Shown: one piece after another, positions 51,725-60,373 of the stretch | Layout: every line of letters begins with the position of its first letter | How positions within the stretch are numbered: the first letter of the stretch is position 1 | DNA from: an uncultured Desulfobacteraceae bacterium | Lineage (GTDB): Bacteria > Desulfobacterota > Desulfobacteria > Desulfobacterales > Desulfatirhabdiaceae | DNA length: 64,000 nt | Reading direction: 5' to 3' | Assembly (NCBI GenBank): GCA_903953895.1 | Contig: CAJBLH010000013.1 | Location: 1 to 64,000, forward strand | Made by a program: the position numbers and the translations under genes | Notes under the pieces: generated by a model | What the model was told of the DNA's origin: nothing | The model's input: the letters and a program-made list of their open reading frames with translations, nothing else | Databases searched by the model: none

Positions 51725-52030
51725 CTATTCATCCTTGTCCGCTTGTGCAGAAAGCGCATTCAACCTTTCCGTAATGACATCCAACTGATTCTGAAGTTCT
51801 TCTTTCCGCTGAGCCAGGAAATCCTGCTCGTTTTGCGGCATTGACGAATATTCGCCGCCGTTCCATCCGGCCTGGCGGCATTGGCCCCTGCCGCCTCCGA
51901 AACGATTCCGGCGACCTGCACCTTGACCTGCTGCATATGCGTTCTGATCGCCCTTGCAATATCCCGATGTTCGGCCTGACATCTGACCATACCCCATGGG
52001 CCCTGTTCGATCTCCATTTGGCATTTTCAT
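51725..52030 (-). CDS. DUF5320 family protein
   Basis: A 101-residue protein starting MKMPNGDRTGPMGYGQMSGR, the typical Met/Gly/Pro-rich DUF5320 opening. A Gly/Arg/Cys middle follows, then a C-terminal coiled coil (LAQRKEELQNQLDVITERLNAL, partly shown). GGAGG precedes the ATG, which overlaps the nifX stop by one base. DUF5320 genes often neighbour NifX-type genes in anaerobes. Molecular role unknown. Confidence 0.85.
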   Translation of the reverse strand: MKMPNGDRTGPMGYGQMSGRTSGYCKGDQNAYAAGQGAGRRNRFGGGRGQCRQAGWNGGEYSSMPQNEQDFLAQRKEELQNQLDVITERLNALSAQADKDE

Positions 52031-52425
52031 TACCTCCTTCCCCTGTTGATGTTCTGTTTGCCCCCTTTAAATCGTCGATGTTGGCACCATTGCCCTGTGG
52101 CTTCCGCGTTCGTTATTGACGTCAGTCCGCCAGTCAAAAAGCAGGTCAAAATGTCCTGAACATCTCCTGTCAGCCATGCGTATACCGGCAGATCATGATA
52201 TTTCAACCACTGCATGGAATGACGATCAATACCGCCACAGATCAGTGTATCGACACCCAGGTTCAGCATCGTCCTGTTTTTTTCTATTGATGAGAGTTTG
52301 TTGATCGAAATCTTCCACTGCGCCATGATCTTACCGTCGGCGATATCAACCAGAAGCATCTCCTGAGCACAATCAAATCGCGGTGAAATGCGGGAGTTAA
52401 AAACTGGAATGGCAATTTTCATCAT
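52030..52425 (-). CDS. NifX/NifB-type dinitrogenase iron-molybdenum cofactor domain protein
   Basis: A 131-residue stand-alone domain: MKIAIPVFNSRISPRFDCA start, DTLICGGIDRHSMQWL and LPVYAWLTGDVQDILTCFLTG (all as short motifs). Such proteins bind iron-sulfur or metal-cofactor clusters; many lie outside nitrogen-fixation loci. It is the first gene of a unit with DUF5320. A sigma-54 promoter and an upstream palindrome precede it, and a PAS-sigma54 activator gene lies immediately upstream. Confidence 0.92.
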   Translation of the reverse strand: MMKIAIPVFNSRISPRFDCAQEMLLVDIADGKIMAQWKISINKLSSIEKNRTMLNLGVDTLICGGIDRHSMQWLKYHDLPVYAWLTGDVQDILTCFLTGGLTSITNAEATGQWCQHRRFKGGKQNINRGRR

Positions 52426-52450
52426 GCATCCCCCTGTGTTTCACTTTAAC

Positions 52451-52466
52451 AGCAATAATCAGGCCA
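52451..52466 (-). promoter_or_regulatory. Sigma-54 (-24/-12) promoter of nifX unit
   Basis: On the minus strand the sequence TGGCCTGATTATTGCT has TGGC and TTGC separated by 7 bases, so the invariant GG and GC lie at the spacing required for RpoN (consensus TGGCAC-N5-TTGCW). The downstream end lies 26 bases before the nifX ATG. Confidence 0.75.
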
Positions 52467-52551
52467 TCTGTCATAATATACCATATAATTGTATTTTTTT
52501 AGATGGTTATAATCGGATCAAGAGTGGATCGGCAAATAATCGTTGTAATGA

Positions 52552-52601
52552 TGCAACCTTCTGATTGCAAATGGATGCAAATATGCAATCAGAAGGTTGC
52601 A
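52552..52601. promoter_or_regulatory. Candidate enhancer (UAS): 18-bp perfect inverted repeat
   Basis: Arms TGCAACCTTCTGATTGCA (52552-52569) and TGCAATCAGAAGGTTGCA (52584-52601) with a 14-base spacer. It starts about 86 bases upstream of the -24 element, the usual position for an activator of sigma-54 polymerase. The adjacent gene encodes such an activator. A terminator for that gene is the alternative, but no T-run follows. Confidence 0.6.
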
Positions 52602-52690
52602 TTCTATTTCACAAGGGCAGCAGGCGTGTTTTTTGAATAATGGTCAGAGCATTGTCTGTAGCGGTTAATCCGGCTACGATCATTTTCATT

Positions 52691-54076
52691 TTATCGATAC
52701 GTGACCCCGAATTTTTTCATCTTGCGCCAGAGGGTTGTTTTATCGATTCCAAGAGCCATTGCGGTTCTGATACGACTCCCCCCGTTTTTACGCAGAACAT
52801 CCAAAATGGCAGCGGCTTCAGCAGCCCCAAGAGGTGGGGGGCCAGGGGATATTCTGTTTGCTGCGGCCTCCTGATGCGTTTTACGGAGCACGCTTTCCTG
52901 AAGTTCCCTGGGCAGATGCCGGACCTCGATCAAATGGCCGCGACAAAGAACAAAGGCGTATTCAATAATATTCTCCAACTCGCGAATATTGCCAGGCAAA
53001 TCGTGCGTCATCAATATATCGAGGGTATCATCCGACACCCCTTCGATCTCCTTGCCTTTGATGGCGTTGAACTTGCTGATGAAATGCTCGATCAAAAGGG
53101 GGATATCCTCCCGCCTGCGAGAAAGCGGGGGCAGGGAAAGCCTGACAACATTCAGACGATAGAAAAGATCACCCCGGAATGCGCCCAGTTTCACCAGGCC
53201 GGCAAGATCTTTGTTGGTAGCGGCAATGATCCGCACATTCGCCTTCTGTCCGGCGGTTGCACCCAATGGTTCATATTCCTTCTCCTGGATCACCCGGAGC
53301 AACTTGGCTTGCAACGCAGGGGAAATATCGCCGATTTCATCGAGAAAAAGCGTTCCGCCCTCTGCTCGTGCGAACCGGCCGGGTTTATCCGCCTTGGCAT
53401 CGGAAAAGGCGCCTTTCATATATCCGAAGAGTTCGGATTCAAGAAGACTGTCCGGCAAAGCAGCACAATTGATGGCCACATACGCACCTTGGCAGCGACT
53501 CAGCTTATGAATCGCCTTGGCAAACAGCTCTTTACCTGAACCACTGGGCCCTTCGATCAACACCGTACTGTTGCTGATCGCCACATCCGGCAGGATATTC
53601 AATATCTGCTGAATCTCGTGATTCTTACTGATGATATCGGCAGAGTGGTTTCGAATCCGTCCTGAAAATCTCAGAGCCTTACGCAAGGTTTCGATCGCAG
53701 ACAAGTCCCTGAACGTCTCCACGCCTCCCACGATTTTTCCCTGCTCATCGCGAAGCACGGACGTACTGATGCTGATGGGAATTGTTTTTCCATCGCTGTT
53801 CAGAATATTGACCGGCAGATTGATACGCGATTCTCCGCCTTCTATGGTGGCTTTCAATGCGCAGGAAGTCTGGCATATATTGGCCCGCAGAACATCAAAG
53901 CATTTCTGGCCGATGGCCAGTTTTCTTGGAACCCCTGTGATCTTTTCAGCCGCACGATTGAAATACGTGATATTGCTGTCACTGTCGATGGTAAATACCC
54001 CATCGGCAATAGAGTCAAGGATAATATCGAGCTGCCGGTTGACTATCAATTTTTTCACAGCGCCACTTCGCTCCAA
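52691..54076 (-). CDS. PAS-domain sigma-54-dependent activator
   Basis: A 461-residue regulator. The PAS domain is about 15-135, with Cys residues (CFDVLRANICQTSCALK) that might sense redox or metal. The AAA+ sigma-54 interaction domain is about 155-385: Walker A GPSGSGKE, loop GAFSDA in place of GAFTGA, Walker B GGTLFLDEIGD. The Fis-type HTH is about 415-458 (TAMALGIDKTTLWRKMKKFG). It probably activates the downstream nifX promoter. It lacks a receiver, so it senses directly through PAS. Confidence 0.92.
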   Translation of the reverse strand: MERSGAVKKLIVNRQLDIILDSIADGVFTIDSDSNITYFNRAAEKITGVPRKLAIGQKCFDVLRANICQTSCALKATIEGGESRINLPVNILNSDGKTIPISISTSVLRDEQGKIVGGVETFRDLSAIETLRKALRFSGRIRNHSADIISKNHEIQQILNILPDVAISNSTVLIEGPSGSGKELFAKAIHKLSRCQGAYVAINCAALPDSLLESELFGYMKGAFSDAKADKPGRFARAEGGTLFLDEIGDISPALQAKLLRVIQEKEYEPLGATAGQKANVRIIAATNKDLAGLVKLGAFRGDLFYRLNVVRLSLPPLSRRREDIPLLIEHFISKFNAIKGKEIEGVSDDTLDILMTHDLPGNIRELENIIEYAFVLCRGHLIEVRHLPRELQESVLRKTHQEAAANRISPGPPPLGAAEAAAILDVLRKNGGSRIRTAMALGIDKTTLWRKMKKFGVTYR

Positions 54077-54210
54077 TACAAAAAAAGACTCGTTGAATCT
54101 TACACGCTTTCAACCGAGTGAAATAACACAATAGAACAAAAACATACCATGCAGGTAGAATATGAATTCAATTGACAATACGCTATCCTTCTGATAGCAA
54201 AATACCTGCA

Positions 54211-55512
54211 ATGACTGAAAAAGAACACATCATCGAAGACGAAATCCCAGAAAATTATGCCACCGAAAAAGGAGCCTGGCCGCTTATGTTTGTAATGGGC
54301 TGTCTTTTGCTGTTGGGACTTGGCATACCCATCCTGCTGATTTATTACATAAAATCTCCACCCATCGATCAACTAATGCCGATAATGGGGATATCCTATT
54401 CCAAGTTGGTGTATATTTTCCTGGTGAGTACGGCAATTATTACTTACGCATCGGTTTTATTTCTCAGAGCCAGGCCCATTATCATCTTTCCGGTTTTTGT
54501 GATATTATTATATTGCTGCTTTCCATTCATTGTTGGGCTTCGCAACAACCTGCCAATCAAGGAAGCCATCATCGATACGCCGCTTTTATCACATCTGCCT
54601 TTTTTCATAAAGCCGGCCTATCTTTTTTTCGAATTTTTTGTTCCAACTGGAATTCTCATTTGTTTATTTTTGCAAATTAAAAATATTTTGTCGAAAAAAT
54701 CAACTTCCTTTGCTTTTTTAAGCCTGGCGTGTTTTCTGGGAACCGCCGCCGTCTTAGGATCTTCAATATTGACTCAGGCAGGCATTCCTAATCTTGTTAC
54801 AATCGCCAAATGGTCGAATCCCAATCTTTCCATCAAACAAAACCTGCAACAAGCCTATCCCATTCCAGATGAAAACCAGTTATTGTCTTCAACCGCAGAA
54901 ATTGAGTCACCCGCCAATACGTTTCGAGTTCCGGGCATCGATAGGGAACCTGCCGGACAACCGGATACAGCAACACTTCGATCAGCCGTGGCTATTCCCA
55001 AAGAAGTTTCAACGATGCATGAAATCGATCAAAAATTTCAGCAGCTATCTGCAAAACTGGATCACCTTATCGATATCATGCGTCAGAAGCCGTCATCACA
55101 GCAAAATGGTCGAGATCAGTTGGCGCCGGCCAATGCAGCCGACCTATCCAAACACAACGAACCGCCTGCCGCTTCCCTGTCGGCGGCCAAATTGGTTGAA
55201 AATAAAACCGATGAGGAAACTCTCGAACAAAAACTGCAGCAGGTATCCACGCGATTGAACGGAATCGCCGATACAATTTCGCGTATCGAAACTTTGCTGC
55301 CCAAACAGACTTTAGATCAACAGAAATCGCCGGATTTCACTCCCCCGGCTCTTGCAGAACTCCAAACACAAAGTGTAACAGAGAACGCACCTCTTTCAAC
55401 GACCAAGGATATCACTCAGGAACTATCGCTCATTTCAACAAAAGTCGATCAAATACTGGAAGCACTTTCCCATGATAAGAAACCACACAGGTCGCTTCCC
55501 AAAAAACAATGA
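54211..55512 (+). CDS. Polytopic membrane protein with C-terminal coiled coils
   Basis: About 433 residues. The ATG at 54211 is preferred over a TTG at 54172. Five to six transmembrane helices occupy residues about 22-200. A long soluble tail (about 200-433) follows with short coiled coils of similar pattern (EIDQKFQQLSAKLDHLIDIM; LEQKLQQVSTRLNGIADTI; LSLISTKVDQILEALS) and disordered linkers. It heads a plus-strand unit that contains a MamO-type gene. No family recognised; probably a magnetosome-associated membrane scaffold. Confidence 0.7.
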   Translation: MTEKEHIIEDEIPENYATEKGAWPLMFVMGCLLLLGLGIPILLIYYIKSPPIDQLMPIMGISYSKLVYIFLVSTAIITYASVLFLRARPIIIFPVFVILLYCCFPFIVGLRNNLPIKEAIIDTPLLSHLPFFIKPAYLFFEFFVPTGILICLFLQIKNILSKKSTSFAFLSLACFLGTAAVLGSSILTQAGIPNLVTIAKWSNPNLSIKQNLQQAYPIPDENQLLSSTAEIESPANTFRVPGIDREPAGQPDTATLRSAVAIPKEVSTMHEIDQKFQQLSAKLDHLIDIMRQKPSSQQNGRDQLAPANAADLSKHNEPPAASLSAAKLVENKTDEETLEQKLQQVSTRLNGIADTISRIETLLPKQTLDQQKSPDFTPPALAELQTQSVTENAPLSTTKDITQELSLISTKVDQILEALSHDKKPHRSLPKKQ

Positions 55513-55550
55513 ATCCGGTGTTACTTTTTCTGTAAAGGAGTTGCAAGACT

Positions 55551-57125
55551 ATGTCCGATAAGGAAGAATCTGAAGCAATCTCTGCCAGACTTCAGTTGTT
55601 ACAGGACAACTTGGCCGAAGCCGTACGGCTGGCCGAAGTTTTTTACACAGGACAGGTAGAGGCTCAAAATGCGGCACAACAGGCACTAAAAGAAAAAACA
55701 GAACTCGAACAACGGATACAAACACTCCTGAATGAAAAATCAGTTGCTGCGGAAACAGCAGATGATGTTGATATCGCCCCATTGTTAGCGGAATGTGAAG
55801 CGTTACAAAAACGAATTCATGAGCTTGAGAACAATTTGGCTGAAGCCCAAAGCTTGTTGGAAACGAGGCTGAAGGAAATCAACGACTTTCAAGCCCGCAT
55901 CGATCAGGCTCTGACTGAAAAGGCAGATGTTGAAAACCTGAGACGGGGCTTGCGGGATGAAAATGTTCGAGTACAAAACGAGATGGTTAAGCTTGAAACC
56001 CGTGTGGAAACGGAATGCAATGCACTGAAAGACAAAATTCAGGCGCTTGAAACAAATTTGCGTACTGCCGAAAGCCGGGCTGAAACAACCCAAAGAGAAA
56101 AGAGCGCTGCAGACGAAAAGATAGAGGCCATCACCGTAGAGAAAAAAACGCTTGAAAACAAATATGAAGATGCATTTACGGGTAAAATTGATGCGGAAAA
56201 AGAACTGCGTGCTGCGACCAAGATAAACGAGACCTTAACGATTCAACTGGAGGAGTGCAATAAACGGTTGCACAGTCCGATTTCTAAAGTTGCGATGGCT
56301 GTGGTGGTGTTGCTTGCCCTGGCCTTGCTTGGATATTCCATCTTTCTTTTCCAGAGCTATCCGAACCGGTTGGTAAACGTCGATAGACAACTCGAAACAT
56401 TGGTTACCCGCTTTGAAGACAAGACCCAACTTTTTGATGTGATCAGCCAGGGCCAGAAACAAATGTCGGCAAAGCTCGACGAAATTTATCAGGAAGTGGA
56501 AATTATCGGCAAAAAGGCCGGCATTCAAATCGGAGCGCCAGGATCGGAAAAACATCCTTCGGATACGGGCTTCTCAGGATTGACAGATCGGATTGACAGG
56601 CTGGAAAAAGCATTAAGCGACCTGCCTACAGGTCGGATTGCCTGGCAGGAAGAGGTGGATGCATTACGCAAGAAAGTGGCCGATCTGGAAAAACAGCGCA
56701 AACAATTAGAGATAGAAAAGGCCAAATCATTTCTTCCGGAAGACCGACACTTTAAAATTCTTACCGAAGTCTATTTTGATTCGGGTGAAACCAGACTGTC
56801 GGAAAAAGCTGCTGAAAATATAAAAACAATCGCTGAAAAAATCAAAAAAAAACCGGATATCCCCATTCGTATTGAAGGCCATTCCGATGACAAGCCCTTG
56901 CGTTGGACTATTTTTGATAGATTCAGCAACAATATGGAATTATCCATAGACCGTGGCGCAACTGTAGCCAGCATTTTAATCAAAGCCGGCGTAGATGCCA
57001 GTCAGATCAGTATCATCGGCGTCGGCCCGGCCCGGCCTGTCTCATCGAATGATAGTTCTGAAGGTAGGGCAAAAAACCGTAGAGTGGAAATCAAAATGAT
57101 GGATAGCCCCAATGATTTGGGTTAA
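55551..57125 (+). CDS. OmpA-like protein with large N-terminal coiled coil and internal membrane span
   Basis: A 524-residue protein. Coiled coil runs from about 5 to 240 without a signal peptide, so it is likely cytoplasmic. One transmembrane helix is about 243-265 (AMAVVVLLALALLGYSIFLF). A periplasmic part with further coiled coil leads to an OmpA/MotB C-terminal domain (about 400-520; EVYFDSGETRLS, RIEGHSDDKPL, GVGPARPV, NRRVEIKM). OmpA domains bind peptidoglycan. It could tether a cytoplasmic structure such as the magnetosome chain to the cell wall. AAAGGAG precedes the ATG. Confidence 0.82.
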   Translation: MSDKEESEAISARLQLLQDNLAEAVRLAEVFYTGQVEAQNAAQQALKEKTELEQRIQTLLNEKSVAAETADDVDIAPLLAECEALQKRIHELENNLAEAQSLLETRLKEINDFQARIDQALTEKADVENLRRGLRDENVRVQNEMVKLETRVETECNALKDKIQALETNLRTAESRAETTQREKSAADEKIEAITVEKKTLENKYEDAFTGKIDAEKELRAATKINETLTIQLEECNKRLHSPISKVAMAVVVLLALALLGYSIFLFQSYPNRLVNVDRQLETLVTRFEDKTQLFDVISQGQKQMSAKLDEIYQEVEIIGKKAGIQIGAPGSEKHPSDTGFSGLTDRIDRLEKALSDLPTGRIAWQEEVDALRKKVADLEKQRKQLEIEKAKSFLPEDRHFKILTEVYFDSGETRLSEKAAENIKTIAEKIKKKPDIPIRIEGHSDDKPLRWTIFDRFSNNMELSIDRGATVASILIKAGVDASQISIIGVGPARPVSSNDSSEGRAKNRRVEIKMMDSPNDLG

Positions 57126-57157
57126 ATCAACTATTTAACTGATATGAATTACTCCAT

Positions 57158-58972
57158 ATGATATTACGAATTCTTTTGATCGTATTCCTGAGTTTGATCT
57201 GCCAGGATATTCCCCTTGCTTTTCCGGCAGCACCACTGGAAGAGCTGCAGAAAAATGTAAATCAGGCAACCGCCAATGTGATGCAGTCCGTTGTCAGCGT
57301 CAAGGCTCAAAAACAAAGCCAGACCGGTATATTGTACGAGAGTATCGGCTCAGGCTTCGTTGTTGACGAAAGAGGTTATGTTTTAACCAATCTACATGTG
57401 GTTGAAAATGCACAAAATATTACGATATCCCAATGGCGGATCGGTCCGAATGTTATCTCCGCAACACTGATGAATACCGATGAATCTTTGGATCTTGCCC
57501 TCCTAAAGATTGAAAGCAATGGTATATTCAAGCCTGCACCGCTTGACAATTCCGACCAATTGAAAATCGGCAACCTGGTGATATGCGTCGGAAGCCCTTT
57601 TGGTTTTAAACATAGCGTCACTTTCGGAATTATCAGTGATCTGCATCGAGAAATCGTGATACAAGGGTTGACATACCAGGATATGATCCAGACCGATGCT
57701 GTGATTAACGAAGGCAACAGCGGGGGGCCGATCGTCAATATATTCGGCAGGGTAATCGGTGTTGGAACTGCTATTTATGCGCCGGACGGCACCTATACCG
57801 GGATAGGCTTCGGCATTCCGATAAACCGGGCAAAACATTTTTTCTCGCAAACAACAGGGGCTGTTCTTGCTGCGGCTACGGCCCCGCTTCCCGCCGCCAA
57901 TCCCAAAGAGCCGGTCGATATCAACACGAAAATTCCTGACGATCAAATACACAGGCAGTTTTCTGATTGCAGAGAATGCCATGTGATTTCGGCCAAAAGT
58001 GTTGTCACCGTTCAGGCAACCCTGCCCCATCTTCCACTGGAGGGATGCAGCGATTGTCACATTCTGACAAATGATAAGGTTGCAACAGCTCCGATTACCG
58101 TTGCGATGAACGTTCCAAAGCAGATTCCCAGTTTTTTGCAATTTGGATTTTTTGTCCGGTCAACCATCCTGATCCTGTTCGGTTTGGTCGTAGGAACTGT
58201 TGGCACAATGGTAGGCGTCGGTGGAGGTTTTATTCATGTACCATTTTTAATGCTTGTTTGTGGTTTTTCCGTTCAGGATGCGATCGGCACATCGATAGGG
58301 ATTATTTTTTTCAATACAACCGCTGGCTCATTCATGTATTATCATCAAAAATGTATCGATCTCGATCTGGCAAAAAAACTCTCTTTGATCGTTATCCCCG
58401 GAGCTATTTTAGGGCCGCTGATTGTACAGCAATATAACAATTCCTGGTATCTTGTCGTATTTACCCTGTTGCTCTTCGTAATCTCCTGTTATTTGTTTTT
58501 TACCAACTCGCAGATAAATGTGCTTCCTGAGTTTCGATATAACCGGCGTGTGACGATAGAAGATATCGATGGAAATAAAATATCTTATTCAACCAATATC
58601 GGGCTGAGCTATATCGGCACATTTATTATCGGCTTTTTTTCAAACCTGATCGGTATCGGTGGCGGTATTATCCATGTTCCTTTTCTGATTCTGTTTTTAA
58701 GAATTCCGGTTCATATCGCGCTTGGCACTTCTCATTTCATTCTGTGTGTATCGTCTTTTGCGGGAATGATCATGTTCGGGATTTTGGGTAATATCCATTT
58801 CGACTATATGATGCCGATTGCTGTGGGGGCCATATTGGGAGCAAAAATCGGCGTGGAGCTTTCAAAATTGACCAGTCCTGTCGTTATCAGAAAAATGCTG
58901 GCGTTGATTCTATTTTTTATCACTTTCAGAATCTTTATTAAACAGATAACTACCATTATGACGATTCAATGA
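57158..58972 (+). CDS. mamO: MamO/MamEO-type protein: serine protease, two heme motifs, TauE/SafE membrane domain
   Basis: A 604-residue protein. The signal segment is 1-23. The HtrA-like protease domain (about 30-230) has an intact triad: His80 (GYVLTNLHVV), Asp112 (LDLALLK) and Ser188 (NEGNSGGP). Two CxxCH motifs CRECH (271-275) and CSDCH (297-301) form a magnetochrome-like segment. An eight-helix TauE/SafE domain (about 325-600) has VGTMVGVGGGFIHVPF and NLIGIGGGIIHVPF. MamO of alphaproteobacteria has a dead protease and TauE domain without heme; the combined form is called MamEO in Desulfovibrio magneticus (from memory). Its stop overlaps the AAA+ gene. Confidence 0.9.
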   Translation: MILRILLIVFLSLICQDIPLAFPAAPLEELQKNVNQATANVMQSVVSVKAQKQSQTGILYESIGSGFVVDERGYVLTNLHVVENAQNITISQWRIGPNVISATLMNTDESLDLALLKIESNGIFKPAPLDNSDQLKIGNLVICVGSPFGFKHSVTFGIISDLHREIVIQGLTYQDMIQTDAVINEGNSGGPIVNIFGRVIGVGTAIYAPDGTYTGIGFGIPINRAKHFFSQTTGAVLAAATAPLPAANPKEPVDINTKIPDDQIHRQFSDCRECHVISAKSVVTVQATLPHLPLEGCSDCHILTNDKVATAPITVAMNVPKQIPSFLQFGFFVRSTILILFGLVVGTVGTMVGVGGGFIHVPFLMLVCGFSVQDAIGTSIGIIFFNTTAGSFMYYHQKCIDLDLAKKLSLIVIPGAILGPLIVQQYNNSWYLVVFTLLLFVISCYLFFTNSQINVLPEFRYNRRVTIEDIDGNKISYSTNIGLSYIGTFIIGFFSNLIGIGGGIIHVPFLILFLRIPVHIALGTSHFILCVSSFAGMIMFGILGNIHFDYMMPIAVGAILGAKIGVELSKLTSPVVIRKMLALILFFITFRIFIKQITTIMTIQ

Positions 58973-60309
58973 AAAGTGAACCGAGCAGTTTTTATTTTTT
59001 AAAAAAACCAGACCGGCCACCTGTTCAAATCAAAAAAACATCCAATACATCCGAGACCAAGCTGTCTGTGCCTTTGTCGCTGATTCAATACAACAATCCC
59101 TTCGATGAAATTGAATATCTTTCCACCTCGATACGAGCCAGAGGGCATATTCCGATCGTCTGGTCCAAAGCCAGGGGCTTGATGGTCAATCACCTATCCA
59201 GAGCCTATCCGCTATTTGACGGTTTCAATGTTGCTGGTTTAAACGACCCTTTGGAAGTGATCAAATTTATAATCAGTAAACCCCAGGAGTGTATCTCCTA
59301 TATTTTTGAAGACTTTCATCACTACATCGGTGAAAAAGATACCATCAACCCGGTGGTTGGTGAAATCCGTTCTCTGATCAAAGAATTATACCGCAATTTA
59401 ACAGGTCGAAATGAAAGCGTTTTTTTGTTTGTACCCCGTTCATATGAACTGCCGCCCGAGCTGCAACCTTTTTTCGCCCAATCAATCCCAAAATCTCTAA
59501 AAAAAACCAAAGGATACCTGGATCGCTATGGCATGCTTTTAACAGATGCCGAATTTCTTTCGCACACAAAGCCCATGATCGGTGCGGATACTCTGATCGA
59601 GCGGCTGCTTCAGGTATTATCCCAGATGGAGACGAACAACCCCCTGCTGGTAGGCCCCCCCGGCGTGGGGAAAACCGCTGTGGTTGAAGGTCTTGCCAGA
59701 ATGATCTACTCGGGAAAAGTACATCCCAGTCTTCATGGAAAGGCGTTGTATTCGCTTTCATTAAACAGTCTCATCGCCGGTACACGCTATCGCGGAGACC
59801 TTGAAGACCGGCTCGAATGCTTGATGGAGGAAGTACTTCATAAAAAAGATAAGGTCATCATTTTTATCGACGAGATTCATACTTTGATTGAAGCCGGCGC
59901 AACTGAAGGCGGCATGGGCCCCGCTGATATTTTAAAACCGGTGCTTGCCCGCGGAGAATTTCCCTGTATCGGCGCGACAACTCCAGCAGGAGCAGAATGC
60001 TTTGCCAAAGACCCAGCCTTGATGAGACGATTCAAAAAAATTATGGTTCATGAACCATCGGTCGATCAGTCACTTGCCATATTGAGGGGGATTATCACCT
60101 GTTTTGAAAATCACCACCGATTACAGGTCGATGATGATGCATTGGCTACAGCGGTGATGATGAGTAACAAGCATATCGTCGGTGAATATCTTCCGGGCAA
60201 GGCCATCTCGCTGGTTGACGGCGCTGCCGCCTTATGCAGCATGCAGGGCAAAAACAGGGTTACAAGCAAAGACATATTGGTTGAAATGGAACGGTTGTTG
60301 ATGGCTTAG
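58969..60309 (+). CDS. AAA+ ATPase: Ycf46-like N-domain joined to ClpA/ClpB-type NBD1
   Basis: A 446-residue cytoplasmic protein. The N-terminal 165 residues (NPFDEIEYLSTSIRARGHIP, IFEDFHHYI, FVPRSYELPPEL) resemble the N-domain of Ycf46-type AAA proteins. The rest is one ClpA/B first-ATPase module: Walker A GPPGVGKT (229-236), pore-loop-like AGTRYRGD (260-267), Walker B VIIFIDEIH (286-294), sensor GATT, and arginine finger region ALMRRF. It lacks the Clp N-domain, middle domain and second ATPase. Its ATG overlaps the mamO stop (ATGA). Probably a remodelling factor for magnetosome proteins. Confidence 0.8.
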   Translation: MKSEPSSFYFLKKPDRPPVQIKKTSNTSETKLSVPLSLIQYNNPFDEIEYLSTSIRARGHIPIVWSKARGLMVNHLSRAYPLFDGFNVAGLNDPLEVIKFIISKPQECISYIFEDFHHYIGEKDTINPVVGEIRSLIKELYRNLTGRNESVFLFVPRSYELPPELQPFFAQSIPKSLKKTKGYLDRYGMLLTDAEFLSHTKPMIGADTLIERLLQVLSQMETNNPLLVGPPGVGKTAVVEGLARMIYSGKVHPSLHGKALYSLSLNSLIAGTRYRGDLEDRLECLMEEVLHKKDKVIIFIDEIHTLIEAGATEGGMGPADILKPVLARGEFPCIGATTPAGAECFAKDPALMRRFKKIMVHEPSVDQSLAILRGIITCFENHHRLQVDDDALATAVMMSNKHIVGEYLPGKAISLVDGAAALCSMQGKNRVTSKDILVEMERLLMA

Positions 60310-60373
60310 TTGAAAGCTATAGTCCTGAAAAATTTTGACATGCCTTGATCAATGCTTCTGCAGTCAAACTCAG

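Noticed and set aside
52552..52601. Intrinsic terminator for the sigma-54 regulator
   Set aside because: The palindrome has a 14-base loop and no T-run on the minus strand; position suits an enhancer better.
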